64,000 bases of DNA from assembly GCF_008367235.1 (NCBI RefSeq), contig NZ_VTZS01000002.1, positions 1-64,000 of the forward strand. Direction: 5' to 3'. Made by a program: the position numbers and the translations under genes. The notes beneath the pieces were generated by a model, which saw nothing but the letters and a program-made list of their open reading frames with translations, was not told where the DNA came from and ran no database searches. Position 1 is the stretch's first letter; each line of letters starts with the position of its first letter. This document shows, one piece after another, positions 18,820 through 28,362 of this stretch. Source of the stretch: Pareuzebyella sediminis. GTDB lineage: Bacteria; Bacteroidota; Bacteroidia; Flavobacteriales; Flavobacteriaceae.

Positions 18820-19863
18820 ATGCCAGAAGATCCTATAGACCATATTGATTTCGATGAACTCCGTGAAAAGGCCATTTCGCAACCCTTGGTAAAACACATG
18901 TATACCGCAGACCCTTCGGCCCATGTGTTCCATGGAAAAATTTATATCTATCCATCACACGATATAGACGCGGGGGAAGCTTTCGACGATCTGGGCAGTC
19001 ATTTTGCTATGGAAGACTATCATGTTATTTCCATGGAGTCGCCCCTTGCCGATGCTGTTGACCATGGCTTGGCCTTGCATGTAGATCATGTGCCCTGGGC
19101 CCAAAAGCAAATGTGGGCTCCCGATGCGGCACATAGGAACGGCAAGTATTACCTATATTTTCCTGCAAAGGGGTATGACGGCATATTCCGCATAGGAGTC
19201 GCAATCAGCGATAGCCCCACCGGGCCTTTTGTTCCGGAAAAGGAGGCCATTAAGGGAAGTTTTTCCATAGACCCAGCCGTTTTTGAGGATGAAGACGGAA
19301 GCTACTACATGTATTTTGGGGGGTTATGGGGCGGCCAACTTCAGCGTTGGCGAACGGGCCGTTTCATCGCTGATGAGCCGGACAGTCCCTTGGCCCATTG
19401 CCCGGTAAGGAAAGAACCTGCCCTGTTACCGTTTATGGCTAAAATGTCTGAAGATATGCTTGAATTTGCCGAGGAACCCAGAGCGGTCAGGATTCTTGAT
19501 GAAAAAGGCGATTTACTTTTGGCTGAAGATAACGATAGGCGTTTTTTTGAGGCCTCTTGGCTACATAAATATAAGGGTACCTATTATTTCTCTTATTCTA
19601 CGGGGGACACCCATAATATTTGCTATGCTACTGGAGAAAGTCCCTATGGGCCATTTACCTATGGAGGTAGAATACTAAATCCCGTAGTTGGATGGACATC
19701 CCACCATTCTATCTGCGAATTCGAGGGTAATTGGTATTTGTTTTACCACGATTCGAGTCTGTCAAAAGGGGTGACCCATTTAAGATCTATAAAAGTAGCG
19801 GAAATCACCCATCGACCGGATGGGAGTATCGAGACCATCGACCCTTATGGAAATAGAACCTAG
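18820..19863 (+). CDS. GH43 beta-xylosidase / arabinofuranosidase, cytoplasmic
   Basis: A 347-residue glycoside hydrolase family 43 enzyme with the five-bladed propeller. Catalytic residues can be seen: the general base Asp31 in TADPSAHVF, the pKa-modulating Asp in FSIDPAVFEDEDGSYYMYFGG, and the general acid Glu in RFFEASWLHKYKGTYYF. There is no signal peptide and no extra C-terminal domain. It should trim imported xylo- or arabinoxylo-oligosaccharides to monosaccharides. Its TAG stop overlaps by four bases the stop of the convergent FG-GAP gene, so the two transcripts meet tail to tail with no room for a terminator. Confidence 0.9.
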   Translation: MPEDPIDHIDFDELREKAISQPLVKHMYTADPSAHVFHGKIYIYPSHDIDAGEAFDDLGSHFAMEDYHVISMESPLADAVDHGLALHVDHVPWAQKQMWAPDAAHRNGKYYLYFPAKGYDGIFRIGVAISDSPTGPFVPEKEAIKGSFSIDPAVFEDEDGSYYMYFGGLWGGQLQRWRTGRFIADEPDSPLAHCPVRKEPALLPFMAKMSEDMLEFAEEPRAVRILDEKGDLLLAEDNDRRFFEASWLHKYKGTYYFSYSTGDTHNICYATGESPYGPFTYGGRILNPVVGWTSHHSICEFEGNWYLFYHDSSLSKGVTHLRSIKVAEITHRPDGSIETIDPYGNRT

Positions 19864-22800
19864 TCCAAGGAAATTCTATCCGGCGAATCTACGGGCCTAA
19901 ACAACTTCAAACTATCCTTTTGAAGGCCTATAATGAGCAAATCATCCTTGGGGCCATTTTTGACCTTAAGAATAACCCTAGCTTCCTCAGGAACCGAAAA
20001 ACCACTGGCCACTGAATTCAATGATTTCAAATGGCCGCCACCAGTATTCATAAGACATACCCCATTGCCCGCGTCATAATGCCCGGTAAGTACCTCGGTA
20101 TCGTTAAAGTTGCCCACGCCCAGCACATCGGGCCTTTGATCCTTGTTCAAATCCGTAACTACAAAATCAAAAAGGGGCGACCATTGTGCCTCCCCGGGTA
20201 GAGGGGAATATTTAAAGTTGCCCTCCCCTAGGTTTTCTATGTACACCGAGGCCAATTCGTAGGTTTTGAATATTTCGGATGCATCAAAATCATAATTGCC
20301 AAAAATTTGGTCGAAAGAACGGTTGCCATAGTCTCGGTACGTATCGGTATATTTTCTAATTAGTGGAAGACGTCCCATTAAAGTAACTCTGGGGTGTGTA
20401 AGATATTCGGTATGATCGATGAATTGGGTCATCAAGGGTTCAATACTTCCGTTCTTGTCAAAATCTTTGGCGTAAATGGTCAGCGGCTCGTTTACGCTCA
20501 CTTTGAAAGGAGTGTTCAAACCCCAGTTGCCTGCAATAAAATCAATATCCCCGTCGGCATCAAAATCTGCCGCTTTAATACAATTCCACCAACCGTTCGA
20601 CTTTTGTAATCCGTTTGACGAAGTGTCGCGACTAAGCTGTCCTTTTTTGTTGTAAAACAACTGCACTGGCATCCATTCCCCCACTAAAAGCAAATCTTGC
20701 CAATCATCATTATCGAGATCGATCGCCAAGGCATCGGTAACCATGCCTGCACGACTTAAACTTGGGGCAAAGGTTTCTGTAACGTTGGTAAATTTTCCTT
20801 TATTATTTTGCAAGAGATATGATTTAGGGGAAAAAGGAAAATGGGTCGCATCGATCCGGCCACCTACAAAAAGATCAAGATCACCATCACGATCAAAATC
20901 GATAGGTACTACGGCTTGTGTGGGGTACTCGATAGGCGGTAAACTTTGGGGCTCTTGGGTGAAATTACCTAAACCATCGTTGAAAAATATTCGGTCTTGG
21001 TAGTACTCGGGATTCGAGTAATTCTCTGAACTTCCGTTGGCAATGTACAAATCCAGGTCTTGGTCTCCGTCAGCATCGAAAAGTAGTGCTCCAGAGGTTT
21101 CGGAATTAAAATCAATTCCCTGATCTATTTCACAGTGTTTGTCAAAGCTGCCCTTCACGTTTTGGAGATAGAATGTGCTTGGATGATTTTTCGTGCCTCC
21201 TATGAAAACATCCTCTAACAAATCTCCATTGATATCACCAGAAACCATAACAGGGCCTGGTTTGCTGTGCCCCCTGAAGCGCAAGGGCCATCGTTTAAAA
21301 TCATCAAAGGAATTCTCTTGATTACGATAGGCCAATTTGTTGGTGTCCGTTACCTGTTCCAACAACGTAACATTTTCCATGGGTGGGGCAATTTGCTTCT
21401 CAAAAATTCCTTTCCGTGGATCAATCGTCTGGTTGGCTTTAAGGTCAGTTAGAAGTGCCATACTTTGGTCTGGCCACTGCACTTTAACAGAATCGATTAT
21501 TCTGGTGTCGGCCAGGCCGAAATGAAGCGTTGGCTCGAAAGAAGACAAATACCCTTTTATAGGATTAAACTCGGCAAACTGCATACCGTTTCCTGTGAAA
21601 ACCCAAACTTTAGCTCCTAAATTTTGAGCATTGGCCTCAAAAGATATCCTAAGAAAATTTGACGGCTCTTCATTTGAATCTGAGGTTTGGTTCTCGAACA
21701 ATAAGGCTTTATCATCGATGTTGCTGACAATAAGGTCGAGGTCGCCATCGGTATCGAAATCTGCATAAGCGGCTCCATTGGAATAGGAGGGAAACTCAAG
21801 TCCGAACTTTTTAGTTGTATTGGAAAATCTATTACCTCCTATATTTTTAAAGAAGAAATTCGATTTTTTCATGCCTTCCATCTGTTCGAGTTGGTCGACC
21901 ATTCGTTTTCTCTTTTCTTCGCTGGTACCGAAGGTATTCATGGAATTGTTGAAATCGACAAAATCCATGTTGGTAATATCTTTTTTATACCCATTGGTGA
22001 TGTAAATATCCCTTAAACCGTCATTGTCAAAATCGGCTATCAAAGGCGACCAGCTCCAATCGGTTTCGGCAATATTGGCATAATAACCTATGTCGCTCAG
22101 CGTACCATCATTATTATTGACCTGGAGTACGTTCCTAACGTATTGGGGCTGATAGCCCATGGCTATAGACCGGTTAAATCGGTCAAAGGGAATATCGGCG
22201 AACATCGTTTTTTTGCGAAGATTGTCCTCTGGCAACATGTCGAGTACGAGCAGATCCAAAGATCCGTCATTGTTTATATCGGCGGCATCCATACCCATAC
22301 TGTTATGGCTTTGATGCTTCAGGTAATCGGTAATCCTGTTGGTGAACGTAAAATCTCCATTGTTAATGTATAGGATATCGTTAGACAAGAAATCGTTGGC
22401 CACATAAATATCGGGCCATTGATCATTATTGATATCTAAAACGGTCACGCCCAAGCTCCATCCTTCAATGGTGATACCTGCCTCCTTGGAAATTTCTTCG
22501 AAAATGGGAATACCTTGCTCATTGAGGCCATTGTTTCTATAAAGGTGGTCGGTACTTCTGCCGCTACCATCTTTCCGTTGACCAAAGGCATTGTTCTTGG
22601 GATATTCTTCTTTAGAGTTATTCGCAAGAAACACGTCTAGATCACCGTCTTTGTCAAAATCTGACCAGACGGCTTGCATGGTGTACGAATCGTCCGCAAG
22701 ATTCATAGCTTGAGCAAGATTTTCGAATTTGACCTCCCCGTTTTCATCGGTTTTATTGATGAAAAAATAATTTTCGGATTTCTCCAAGGAAAGATTGTGC

Positions 22801-23192
22801 GCTGTAGAAATATAGATGTCAGGTTTTCCGTCGTTATTGATATCGACAATAGAGACTCCTGTACACCATTGGTCGGTTTTAAAACCTGAAGTGTCCGTAA
22901 TATCTTTGAAAGTTAAATCACCTTGGTTGAGGTAAATTTGACTGCTGACCATATTGCCTGTGAAACAGACATCGGGCAATCCGTCAGAATTGAAGTCTGC
23001 AATGCCCACACCTCCCCCGTTGAACATGTATTCATAGTCTAGTATATTTAATACATCGTTTTCGGTAATGGTATTACTAAAGGTTATGTTCGAGTGGTTG
23101 TACGTAATCCGCTCAAAGGTTCGGGAATTTTCATCAGTGGTTGTACAGCCTATCAATGCAATAAAATAGAAAGCCGTTAAAATTCTATACAT
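19860..23192 (-). CDS. FG-GAP/VCBS repeat lipoprotein with ASPIC/UnbV domain
   Basis: A 1110-residue surface-type lipoprotein; the signal MYRILTAFYFIALIGC has lipobox LIGC with Cys16. It contains many calcium-binding VCBS/FG-GAP units, each with a phrase like DFNSDGLPD, DINNDGKPD or DFDKDGDLD. An ASPIC/UnbV domain lies near residue 510-590 (NLGAKVWVFTGNGMQF, YLSSFEPTLHFGL), and more repeats follow. In the Bacteroidota such proteins commonly follow a susC-susD pair and probably take the place of SusE/F-type glycan-binding lipoproteins. It is the third gene of the operon, 100 bases after susD. Its glycan is unknown. Confidence 0.9.
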   Translation of the reverse strand: MYRILTAFYFIALIGCTTTDENSRTFERITYNHSNITFSNTITENDVLNILDYEYMFNGGGVGIADFNSDGLPDVCFTGNMVSSQIYLNQGDLTFKDITDTSGFKTDQWCTGVSIVDINNDGKPDIYISTAHNLSLEKSENYFFINKTDENGEVKFENLAQAMNLADDSYTMQAVWSDFDKDGDLDVFLANNSKEEYPKNNAFGQRKDGSGRSTDHLYRNNGLNEQGIPIFEEISKEAGITIEGWSLGVTVLDINNDQWPDIYVANDFLSNDILYINNGDFTFTNRITDYLKHQSHNSMGMDAADINNDGSLDLLVLDMLPEDNLRKKTMFADIPFDRFNRSIAMGYQPQYVRNVLQVNNNDGTLSDIGYYANIAETDWSWSPLIADFDNDGLRDIYITNGYKKDITNMDFVDFNNSMNTFGTSEEKRKRMVDQLEQMEGMKKSNFFFKNIGGNRFSNTTKKFGLEFPSYSNGAAYADFDTDGDLDLIVSNIDDKALLFENQTSDSNEEPSNFLRISFEANAQNLGAKVWVFTGNGMQFAEFNPIKGYLSSFEPTLHFGLADTRIIDSVKVQWPDQSMALLTDLKANQTIDPRKGIFEKQIAPPMENVTLLEQVTDTNKLAYRNQENSFDDFKRWPLRFRGHSKPGPVMVSGDINGDLLEDVFIGGTKNHPSTFYLQNVKGSFDKHCEIDQGIDFNSETSGALLFDADGDQDLDLYIANGSSENYSNPEYYQDRIFFNDGLGNFTQEPQSLPPIEYPTQAVVPIDFDRDGDLDLFVGGRIDATHFPFSPKSYLLQNNKGKFTNVTETFAPSLSRAGMVTDALAIDLDNDDWQDLLLVGEWMPVQLFYNKKGQLSRDTSSNGLQKSNGWWNCIKAADFDADGDIDFIAGNWGLNTPFKVSVNEPLTIYAKDFDKNGSIEPLMTQFIDHTEYLTHPRVTLMGRLPLIRKYTDTYRDYGNRSFDQIFGNYDFDASEIFKTYELASVYIENLGEGNFKYSPLPGEAQWSPLFDFVVTDLNKDQRPDVLGVGNFNDTEVLTGHYDAGNGVCLMNTGGGHLKSLNSVASGFSVPEEARVILKVKNGPKDDLLIIGLQKDSLKLFRPVDSPDRISLD

Positions 23193-23292
23193 GCTGAAAT
23201 TTAATTATTTATTCTAGCCTTAAAAGAAAAGCGCCACAACTTTAACAGCCATGGCACTTAACAAACTAACTCAATCTGCTATTAAAACTTTC

Positions 23293-24834
23293 TTAGTATC
23301 CGGGGTTTTGATCTGCTTGCGATAATTCTGAGTTATTGTCGATTTCAGACTGTGGAAGCGGCAGTAATTCATGTTTAGGTTGAAAATAATCAATGGGATC
23401 GGTGTCGAATTTACCTTCTTTTCGCCACCTTAATATATCTCTGTTTCTGACTTGTTCTGAACTATGCTCCACTCTTTTTTCGTGAATGATAGCCCGCATA
23501 ATTTCCGCGTCGCTATTAACAGGATATGACGCCGTTGGATACGGGGGCATGTCTACGCTCGGTCGGCTTCTTACTTGGTTCAATAAGGCTATGGCCCTTG
23601 TCGGGTTGCCAGTTTCCAATTCGCACTCGGCCAGACTGATCAATACTTCTGCGTATCGGATGACCCTCATGTTGATGCCACCAGTGAGAAACCCGCCTGG
23701 ATCTACTTTGTACATCAAGGAGTATTTTCGCCAACTTATTTTCGTCGTTTCCCCTTCGAAGGTGGTTTCTTCCCCTTGGGTATCTTCTAGAACCGACTCA
23801 CCGTTGTTATAAGTGTCCCCTAATACATAGAAACTCTTTGCAAAACGAGGGTCGTCTTTGGCATCTCCTTTTGAAACACGTTCAAAATCATTCAATAAAC
23901 TTTCCGAAGGAATCAGGTTCCGCCATCCCACTGCAGAATATTCTTGGGTTCTTACCGATTGTTCATTGCCCACGCCATCTCCAGTACCGTCCCAGTTGAA
24001 ACCTCCAATATCGGCATATCCGATTTCCATGATAGACTCTTTATTGTATTCGTTTTCTTCTTGGAAATTATCGTCATATTCATCAACTAACTCGTAATTG
24101 CCGGAATTCACAATTTGGTCATATGCGCTCTTTGCACCTGCGTAATCGCCTGTAAACATTAGTGCCCTGCCCAACATGGCCAACGCCGACCCCCTTGAGA
24201 AACGTCCCTGTAGTTTAACATTGGTCACAGGAGGTAAACCCGCAGCCGCATCACGTAAATCTTGAATGGCCAAGTTTAAAACTTCAGTTTGTGAAGATTT
24301 TGGAGCGGCCTCCTCAAAAGTCTCGGCGTATGTAGTATAAATGGGTACTCCCCCCCAAAGACTGCCCAGCTCGAAATAGGCCCAGCCTCGGGTAAACTTG
24401 GCCTCGGCGATAAGGGCGGTTCGTTCGCTTTCGGAAATTTCCTCGACTTCAGGGCCTTGGGTGATAACGATATTAGACCGGAGAATTACTTGGTACAGAC
24501 CATTCCAAACGCTATTGGCTACGGAATTGGCGGGGTCGTTACTGCCGATCAAAAGTTGGTTTCTTGGGGTTTCTAGCTGCCCACCGCCCGATTTGTTATC
24601 ATCGCCTCTCAGATCGTGCAGAAACCAATATTCGCGCGAATAGAGTTGTGCGGATTGTATGGAACCATATATGGCATATACCCCTGCCTCCAATTCGGCG
24701 GCATTTTTATAGTAAGTGGCTACGACCACCTCATTAGGGTTAATGAGGCTTAAGTCTTCCCGGTTACAGGAAAATGAGACCAGCATCGTCAAGAGAAATA
24801 CGATAAGCGATTTTCTATTCTTCATGATATTCAT
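23293..24834 (-). CDS. SusD/RagB-family nutrient-binding lipoprotein
   Basis: A 513-residue SusD homologue, the lid of an outer-membrane glycan importer. The signal MKNRKSLIVFLLTMLVSFSC ends in a lipidated Cys; two ATGs (24834 and 24825) are possible. The helical TPR body is seen in AEAKFTRGWAYFELGSLWGGVPIY and GRFSRGSALAMLGRALMFTGDYAGAKSAYDQI. The C-terminal part has the family signature IRYAEVLISLAECELETGNPTRAIALLNQVRSR and ends LPLPQSEIDNNSELSQNPGY-like. It follows susC after 24 bases and should form a SusCD pedal-bin complex with it. Confidence 0.93.
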   Translation of the reverse strand: MNIMKNRKSLIVFLLTMLVSFSCNREDLSLINPNEVVVATYYKNAAELEAGVYAIYGSIQSAQLYSREYWFLHDLRGDDNKSGGGQLETPRNQLLIGSNDPANSVANSVWNGLYQVILRSNIVITQGPEVEEISESERTALIAEAKFTRGWAYFELGSLWGGVPIYTTYAETFEEAAPKSSQTEVLNLAIQDLRDAAAGLPPVTNVKLQGRFSRGSALAMLGRALMFTGDYAGAKSAYDQIVNSGNYELVDEYDDNFQEENEYNKESIMEIGYADIGGFNWDGTGDGVGNEQSVRTQEYSAVGWRNLIPSESLLNDFERVSKGDAKDDPRFAKSFYVLGDTYNNGESVLEDTQGEETTFEGETTKISWRKYSLMYKVDPGGFLTGGINMRVIRYAEVLISLAECELETGNPTRAIALLNQVRSRPSVDMPPYPTASYPVNSDAEIMRAIIHEKRVEHSSEQVRNRDILRWRKEGKFDTDPIDYFQPKHELLPLPQSEIDNNSELSQADQNPGY

Positions 24835-24858
24835 TTTATTTTCTTTACTGACAATTTT

Positions 24859-27800
24859 TTAAAATCCGATTTCCACACCCATTAATATAGTTAACGGTCT
24901 TGGATATTGACCAAAGTCGATTCCTTGGGTACCGGTTGTGTCAAAACGATTACCTATTTCAGGGTCATAGCCTTCATATTTCGTAAAGGTCAATAGGTTA
25001 TTTCCCGAAACATACCAGCTCATGTTGTTGATTGCACTACCTAAGTTATTTTCAAGCCAATCCGAGGGGAAACGGTACCCGATTTTTAGGTTCTGCATAC
25101 GTAAGAACGAGGCGTCTTCGACAAAACGGTCGGAAGCCCTGGTGTTTTGGTTGGGATCACCATTGACCATTCTCGGAATTGTTGTGTCGGTATTGGTCGG
25201 GGTCCACGCGTCCAAAGCCTTGATACCGTGATTGAACAAGCGTAGCCCTCCTTCGGTATAGACCTTGGTTGCATTGTATACCTCGTTCCCTTGGTTACCG
25301 TACCAATACATGTTTAAAAAGAAGTTCTTGTAGCTGGCATCGAAATTCAGGCCGTAGTTAAAATCAGGGATAAAACTTCCCAGAATGGTACGGTCATCGG
25401 CATTAATTTGACCATCCGGGGTGATGTCCCTAAAAATTAGGTCGCCTGGAGCGGCGTTGGCCTGATAAGGAGTCGAAGGATCTCCATCAAGGGCATTGTA
25501 CTGATCGATTTCTGCTTGACTTTGAAAGATACCCTCCACTTCCCAGCCATAAAAATGCTGAAAAGACTCGCCAGGTCTACTAAGTGTTATTGCTGTACCT
25601 CCGGCATCGGCATTCGGTGGGTCTGGTCGCGGGATTGTACCCGATTCAACAGCCAGTTCGGTTATTTCGTTACGTGTCAGGCCAAAGGTCAGGTTGGCAT
25701 TCCATTGAAAGTCGGTACTGGGCTTCGAATAATAGGATCCTGAAAACTCAACCCCCCAGTTGTCCATACCTCCTACATTGGCGATGGTCGCACCAGAAAA
25801 ACCTAAGGAGGCCGGTATAGGGACATCTAGAATCAGGTTGTCCGTAGTTCTTTGGTACCATTCTGCAGAGAACTGTACTCGGTTTTGGTATAATCCAACA
25901 TCGAGACCCACGTTCGTCATGGTAGTAAGCTCCCACTCCAGTTCAGGGTTGGCCAACCGGTTGAAAAAGGCACCTTGGGCCTCTTCGTTCGCTATGATGG
26001 CGTTGGTATTGGTGGAAATGCCCGCTTGGCTTTCATAATCCCCAATTCCTGTAAAGCCGGTTTTCCCCCAACTACCCCGAATCTTCAATTCAGATAGGTT
26101 TTCATGATTTTCCATAAATGGCTCTTGGGCAATATTCCATCCCGCCGAAACCGCTGGAAAGGTGGCCCATTTAAATCCTTCGGCAAATTTTGAGGAACCA
26201 TCGCGTCTTATGGAAGCGCTTAGAAGGTATCTTCCATCAAAATCATAGTTGACCCTACCTACAAAAGAATAGATAGTATTGTCGGCCTCCGTCCCTTGTA
26301 CCGTTTGGGCCTCGGTACCTGAAAGTACCCCAAGATCGTTACTGAGACGCTGTCCTTGTCCGGTTAAAGTGTACTGGGCAAAATCCTGACGCTCGGCGAC
26401 TGCGACTACGTCAATATTATGATTGCCCCAATTCTTTAGATAGTTCAACTGGTTGGAAAAGTAATTTCCCGTTGATGTATTTTGTTGGTCGATAGTGATA
26501 TTTTCGTTCCTTCCCGCAAACCCATCGAAGTAAATAGGTTGTCTTTGAAGGTTGCGAAGGTTGTTCCAATCAATGCCTGCTGTGAATCGGTAGGACAAAC
26601 CATCGGCAATTTTGACATCGGCATAGGCGGTTCCAAAAATACGTACGTTCGTGTTCGTATTCGTGTCGATTAGACCGCCACGCAATGGGTTTTCGGGGTC
26701 CGTGCCGTCTGCCCCATCGGGCGCTCGTAGTCCTCCGGGTAGGGTAGGGTCCCGTAATGGAATATAGGGGATACCCCTAATCGTATTTTGAATTGCGGTC
26801 CGACCCCCTAACTCGGCCTCATTTTTACGTTTGGCATTCGAGATCATCAATGATTGGCCAATGGTCAACCAATCGTTGATATCATGATCGGAATTAACCC
26901 TAAAATTATAGCGGCTGAATCCGGTGCCAACAATGATACCATCTTGTTTAAAGTAGCCAAAAGAACCAAAAACCCGTGATTTTTCGGAACCCCCTCTCAA
27001 ACTGAGACTGTGGGAAGTGGTAACCCCGGTACGGAAAACCTCGTCTTGATAGTCCACATCGGTCTCGGCGTACGTTTGACTCGCCCCTTCATAGATAGGG
27101 GTATTAAGTTGGCTCCACCTGGTAGGGTAAGTTGCCCCGGCATTATCTAGAAGCTCGCGACCGAATTCCAAATATTGCTCCCTATTCAAAAGATCTAGTT
27201 TTTTAGAGGCCACCGCGAAACCGGAGAAACCCCGATAGGTTAAATCGATTTCACCATTTTGGGGCCGTCCCCTTTTGGTCGTAACGATAACCACACCGTT
27301 GGTGGCCCTTGAACCGTAAATGGCCGTTGAACTCGCATCTTTGAGTACCGAAATACTCTCAATATCGTTGTTATCGAAATCGGTCAAGCCACCTACGGGA
27401 TATCCATCAACTACATATAAGGGGTCGGATGCGTAGCTGACCGAAGAAATACCCCTTATTTGCACAATGGGACTCGTTCCGGGTCCCCCCGAATTGGTAA
27501 CCTGTATACCGGAAACCCGACCTTGTAGTGCTTCTGAAAAGCTTACCACGGGTAGGGCAACTATATCTTGGGATGATATGGTAGAAACTGCTCCGGTTAC
27601 CGCCTCTTTCTTTTGGGTACCATAACCAATCACTACTACTTCATCGAGTTCTGCGGTATCTTCTTCCATCTGTACAGAAATGGAACTTCGACCATTTACT
27701 GGAATTTGTTGTGAAATGTAACCGATATAGCTAAATACCAAAGTACCATCTGAGGGTACATCGGTTAACGTAAAGTTTCCATCAAAGTCGGTCTGGGTTC

Positions 27801-27957
27801 CGTTGGTAGTTCCTGATACCACCACTGATGCACCAGGCAACGGAGAACCGGTTTCATCGTTTACGGTACCGGTTACAGTGGTTGCTTGGGAAAATGAGCT
27901 GTGGCCCATTAGTAGGAATAGCACTACCACTACATGTTTGAGTTGAATCATAATCAT
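24859..27957 (-). CDS. SusC/RagA-family TonB-dependent transporter
   Basis: A 1032-residue outer-membrane TonB-dependent channel. After the signal peptide (LKHVVVVLFLLMGHSSFSQ) comes a carboxypeptidase-D-like domain (TVTGTVNDETGSPLPGASV), then the SusC hallmark DEVVVIGYGTQKKEAVTGAV, and a plug with LQGRVSGIQV, QIRGISS and LYVVDGYPVGGL. The barrel closes in GVEIGF, with a terminal Phe for Bam recognition. It is the first gene of a susC-susD-FG-GAP operon. It imports a glycan of unknown type. The nearby xylan genes make a plant or algal glycan plausible, but they are on the other strand. Confidence 0.95.
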   Translation of the reverse strand: MIMIQLKHVVVVLFLLMGHSSFSQATTVTGTVNDETGSPLPGASVVVSGTTNGTQTDFDGNFTLTDVPSDGTLVFSYIGYISQQIPVNGRSSISVQMEEDTAELDEVVVIGYGTQKKEAVTGAVSTISSQDIVALPVVSFSEALQGRVSGIQVTNSGGPGTSPIVQIRGISSVSYASDPLYVVDGYPVGGLTDFDNNDIESISVLKDASSTAIYGSRATNGVVIVTTKRGRPQNGEIDLTYRGFSGFAVASKKLDLLNREQYLEFGRELLDNAGATYPTRWSQLNTPIYEGASQTYAETDVDYQDEVFRTGVTTSHSLSLRGGSEKSRVFGSFGYFKQDGIIVGTGFSRYNFRVNSDHDINDWLTIGQSLMISNAKRKNEAELGGRTAIQNTIRGIPYIPLRDPTLPGGLRAPDGADGTDPENPLRGGLIDTNTNTNVRIFGTAYADVKIADGLSYRFTAGIDWNNLRNLQRQPIYFDGFAGRNENITIDQQNTSTGNYFSNQLNYLKNWGNHNIDVVAVAERQDFAQYTLTGQGQRLSNDLGVLSGTEAQTVQGTEADNTIYSFVGRVNYDFDGRYLLSASIRRDGSSKFAEGFKWATFPAVSAGWNIAQEPFMENHENLSELKIRGSWGKTGFTGIGDYESQAGISTNTNAIIANEEAQGAFFNRLANPELEWELTTMTNVGLDVGLYQNRVQFSAEWYQRTTDNLILDVPIPASLGFSGATIANVGGMDNWGVEFSGSYYSKPSTDFQWNANLTFGLTRNEITELAVESGTIPRPDPPNADAGGTAITLSRPGESFQHFYGWEVEGIFQSQAEIDQYNALDGDPSTPYQANAAPGDLIFRDITPDGQINADDRTILGSFIPDFNYGLNFDASYKNFFLNMYWYGNQGNEVYNATKVYTEGGLRLFNHGIKALDAWTPTNTDTTIPRMVNGDPNQNTRASDRFVEDASFLRMQNLKIGYRFPSDWLENNLGSAINNMSWYVSGNNLLTFTKYEGYDPEIGNRFDTTGTQGIDFGQYPRPLTILMGVEIGF

Positions 27958-28362
27958 TGAGTTTAAGTTAGTTAACGATGTGAGATGTTCTATTACAACA
28001 TACCATTAATACATGACAAAGATATATGGGGTACTCTCCGAGCACTACAATAAATGATGCAAATCATGGAAAATTTGATGCATTTTTATGAAAAAAATAA
28101 GAATATCTTAACAAATGACCTCTTGTGTTGTGGATATTATGAAATTCTTATAGCATATATTACAATATGTGATTGATGGTTTCGCAATAGGTTGATTTGG
28201 GTAGAATAGAAGGAAACTTTAGTTAAAATTGGTCAATGTGGACACTGAGGATAGGTGACCCTATTTTTCATTTTTTAGTACATGCCCATCTCTAAACTAG
28301 AGACCTTGGTTTTTTGGCAGGAGATCATATCACAAAGTTTGATCGGAGCGGGTTAAGATGGG
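27958..28362. other. leader and promoter region of the susC operon
   Basis: About 400 bases between susC (transcribed leftward) and the end of the PQQ dehydrogenase gene. The part next to susC carries the promoter listed at 28017-28050. The remainder is AT-rich, with no protein-like frame and no recognised operator or riboswitch. Confidence 0.5.
28017..28050 (-). promoter_or_regulatory. promoter of the susC operon (TTG / TAnnTTTG)
   Basis: On the minus strand TTG (28050-28048), a 23-base spacer and TATCTTTG (28024-28017) match the Bacteroidota sigma-70-type promoter with a perfect -7 box. Transcription would begin near 28010, leaving a leader of about 50 bases before the susC ATG at 27957. 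The spacing is at the long end of the accepted range. Confidence 0.6.
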
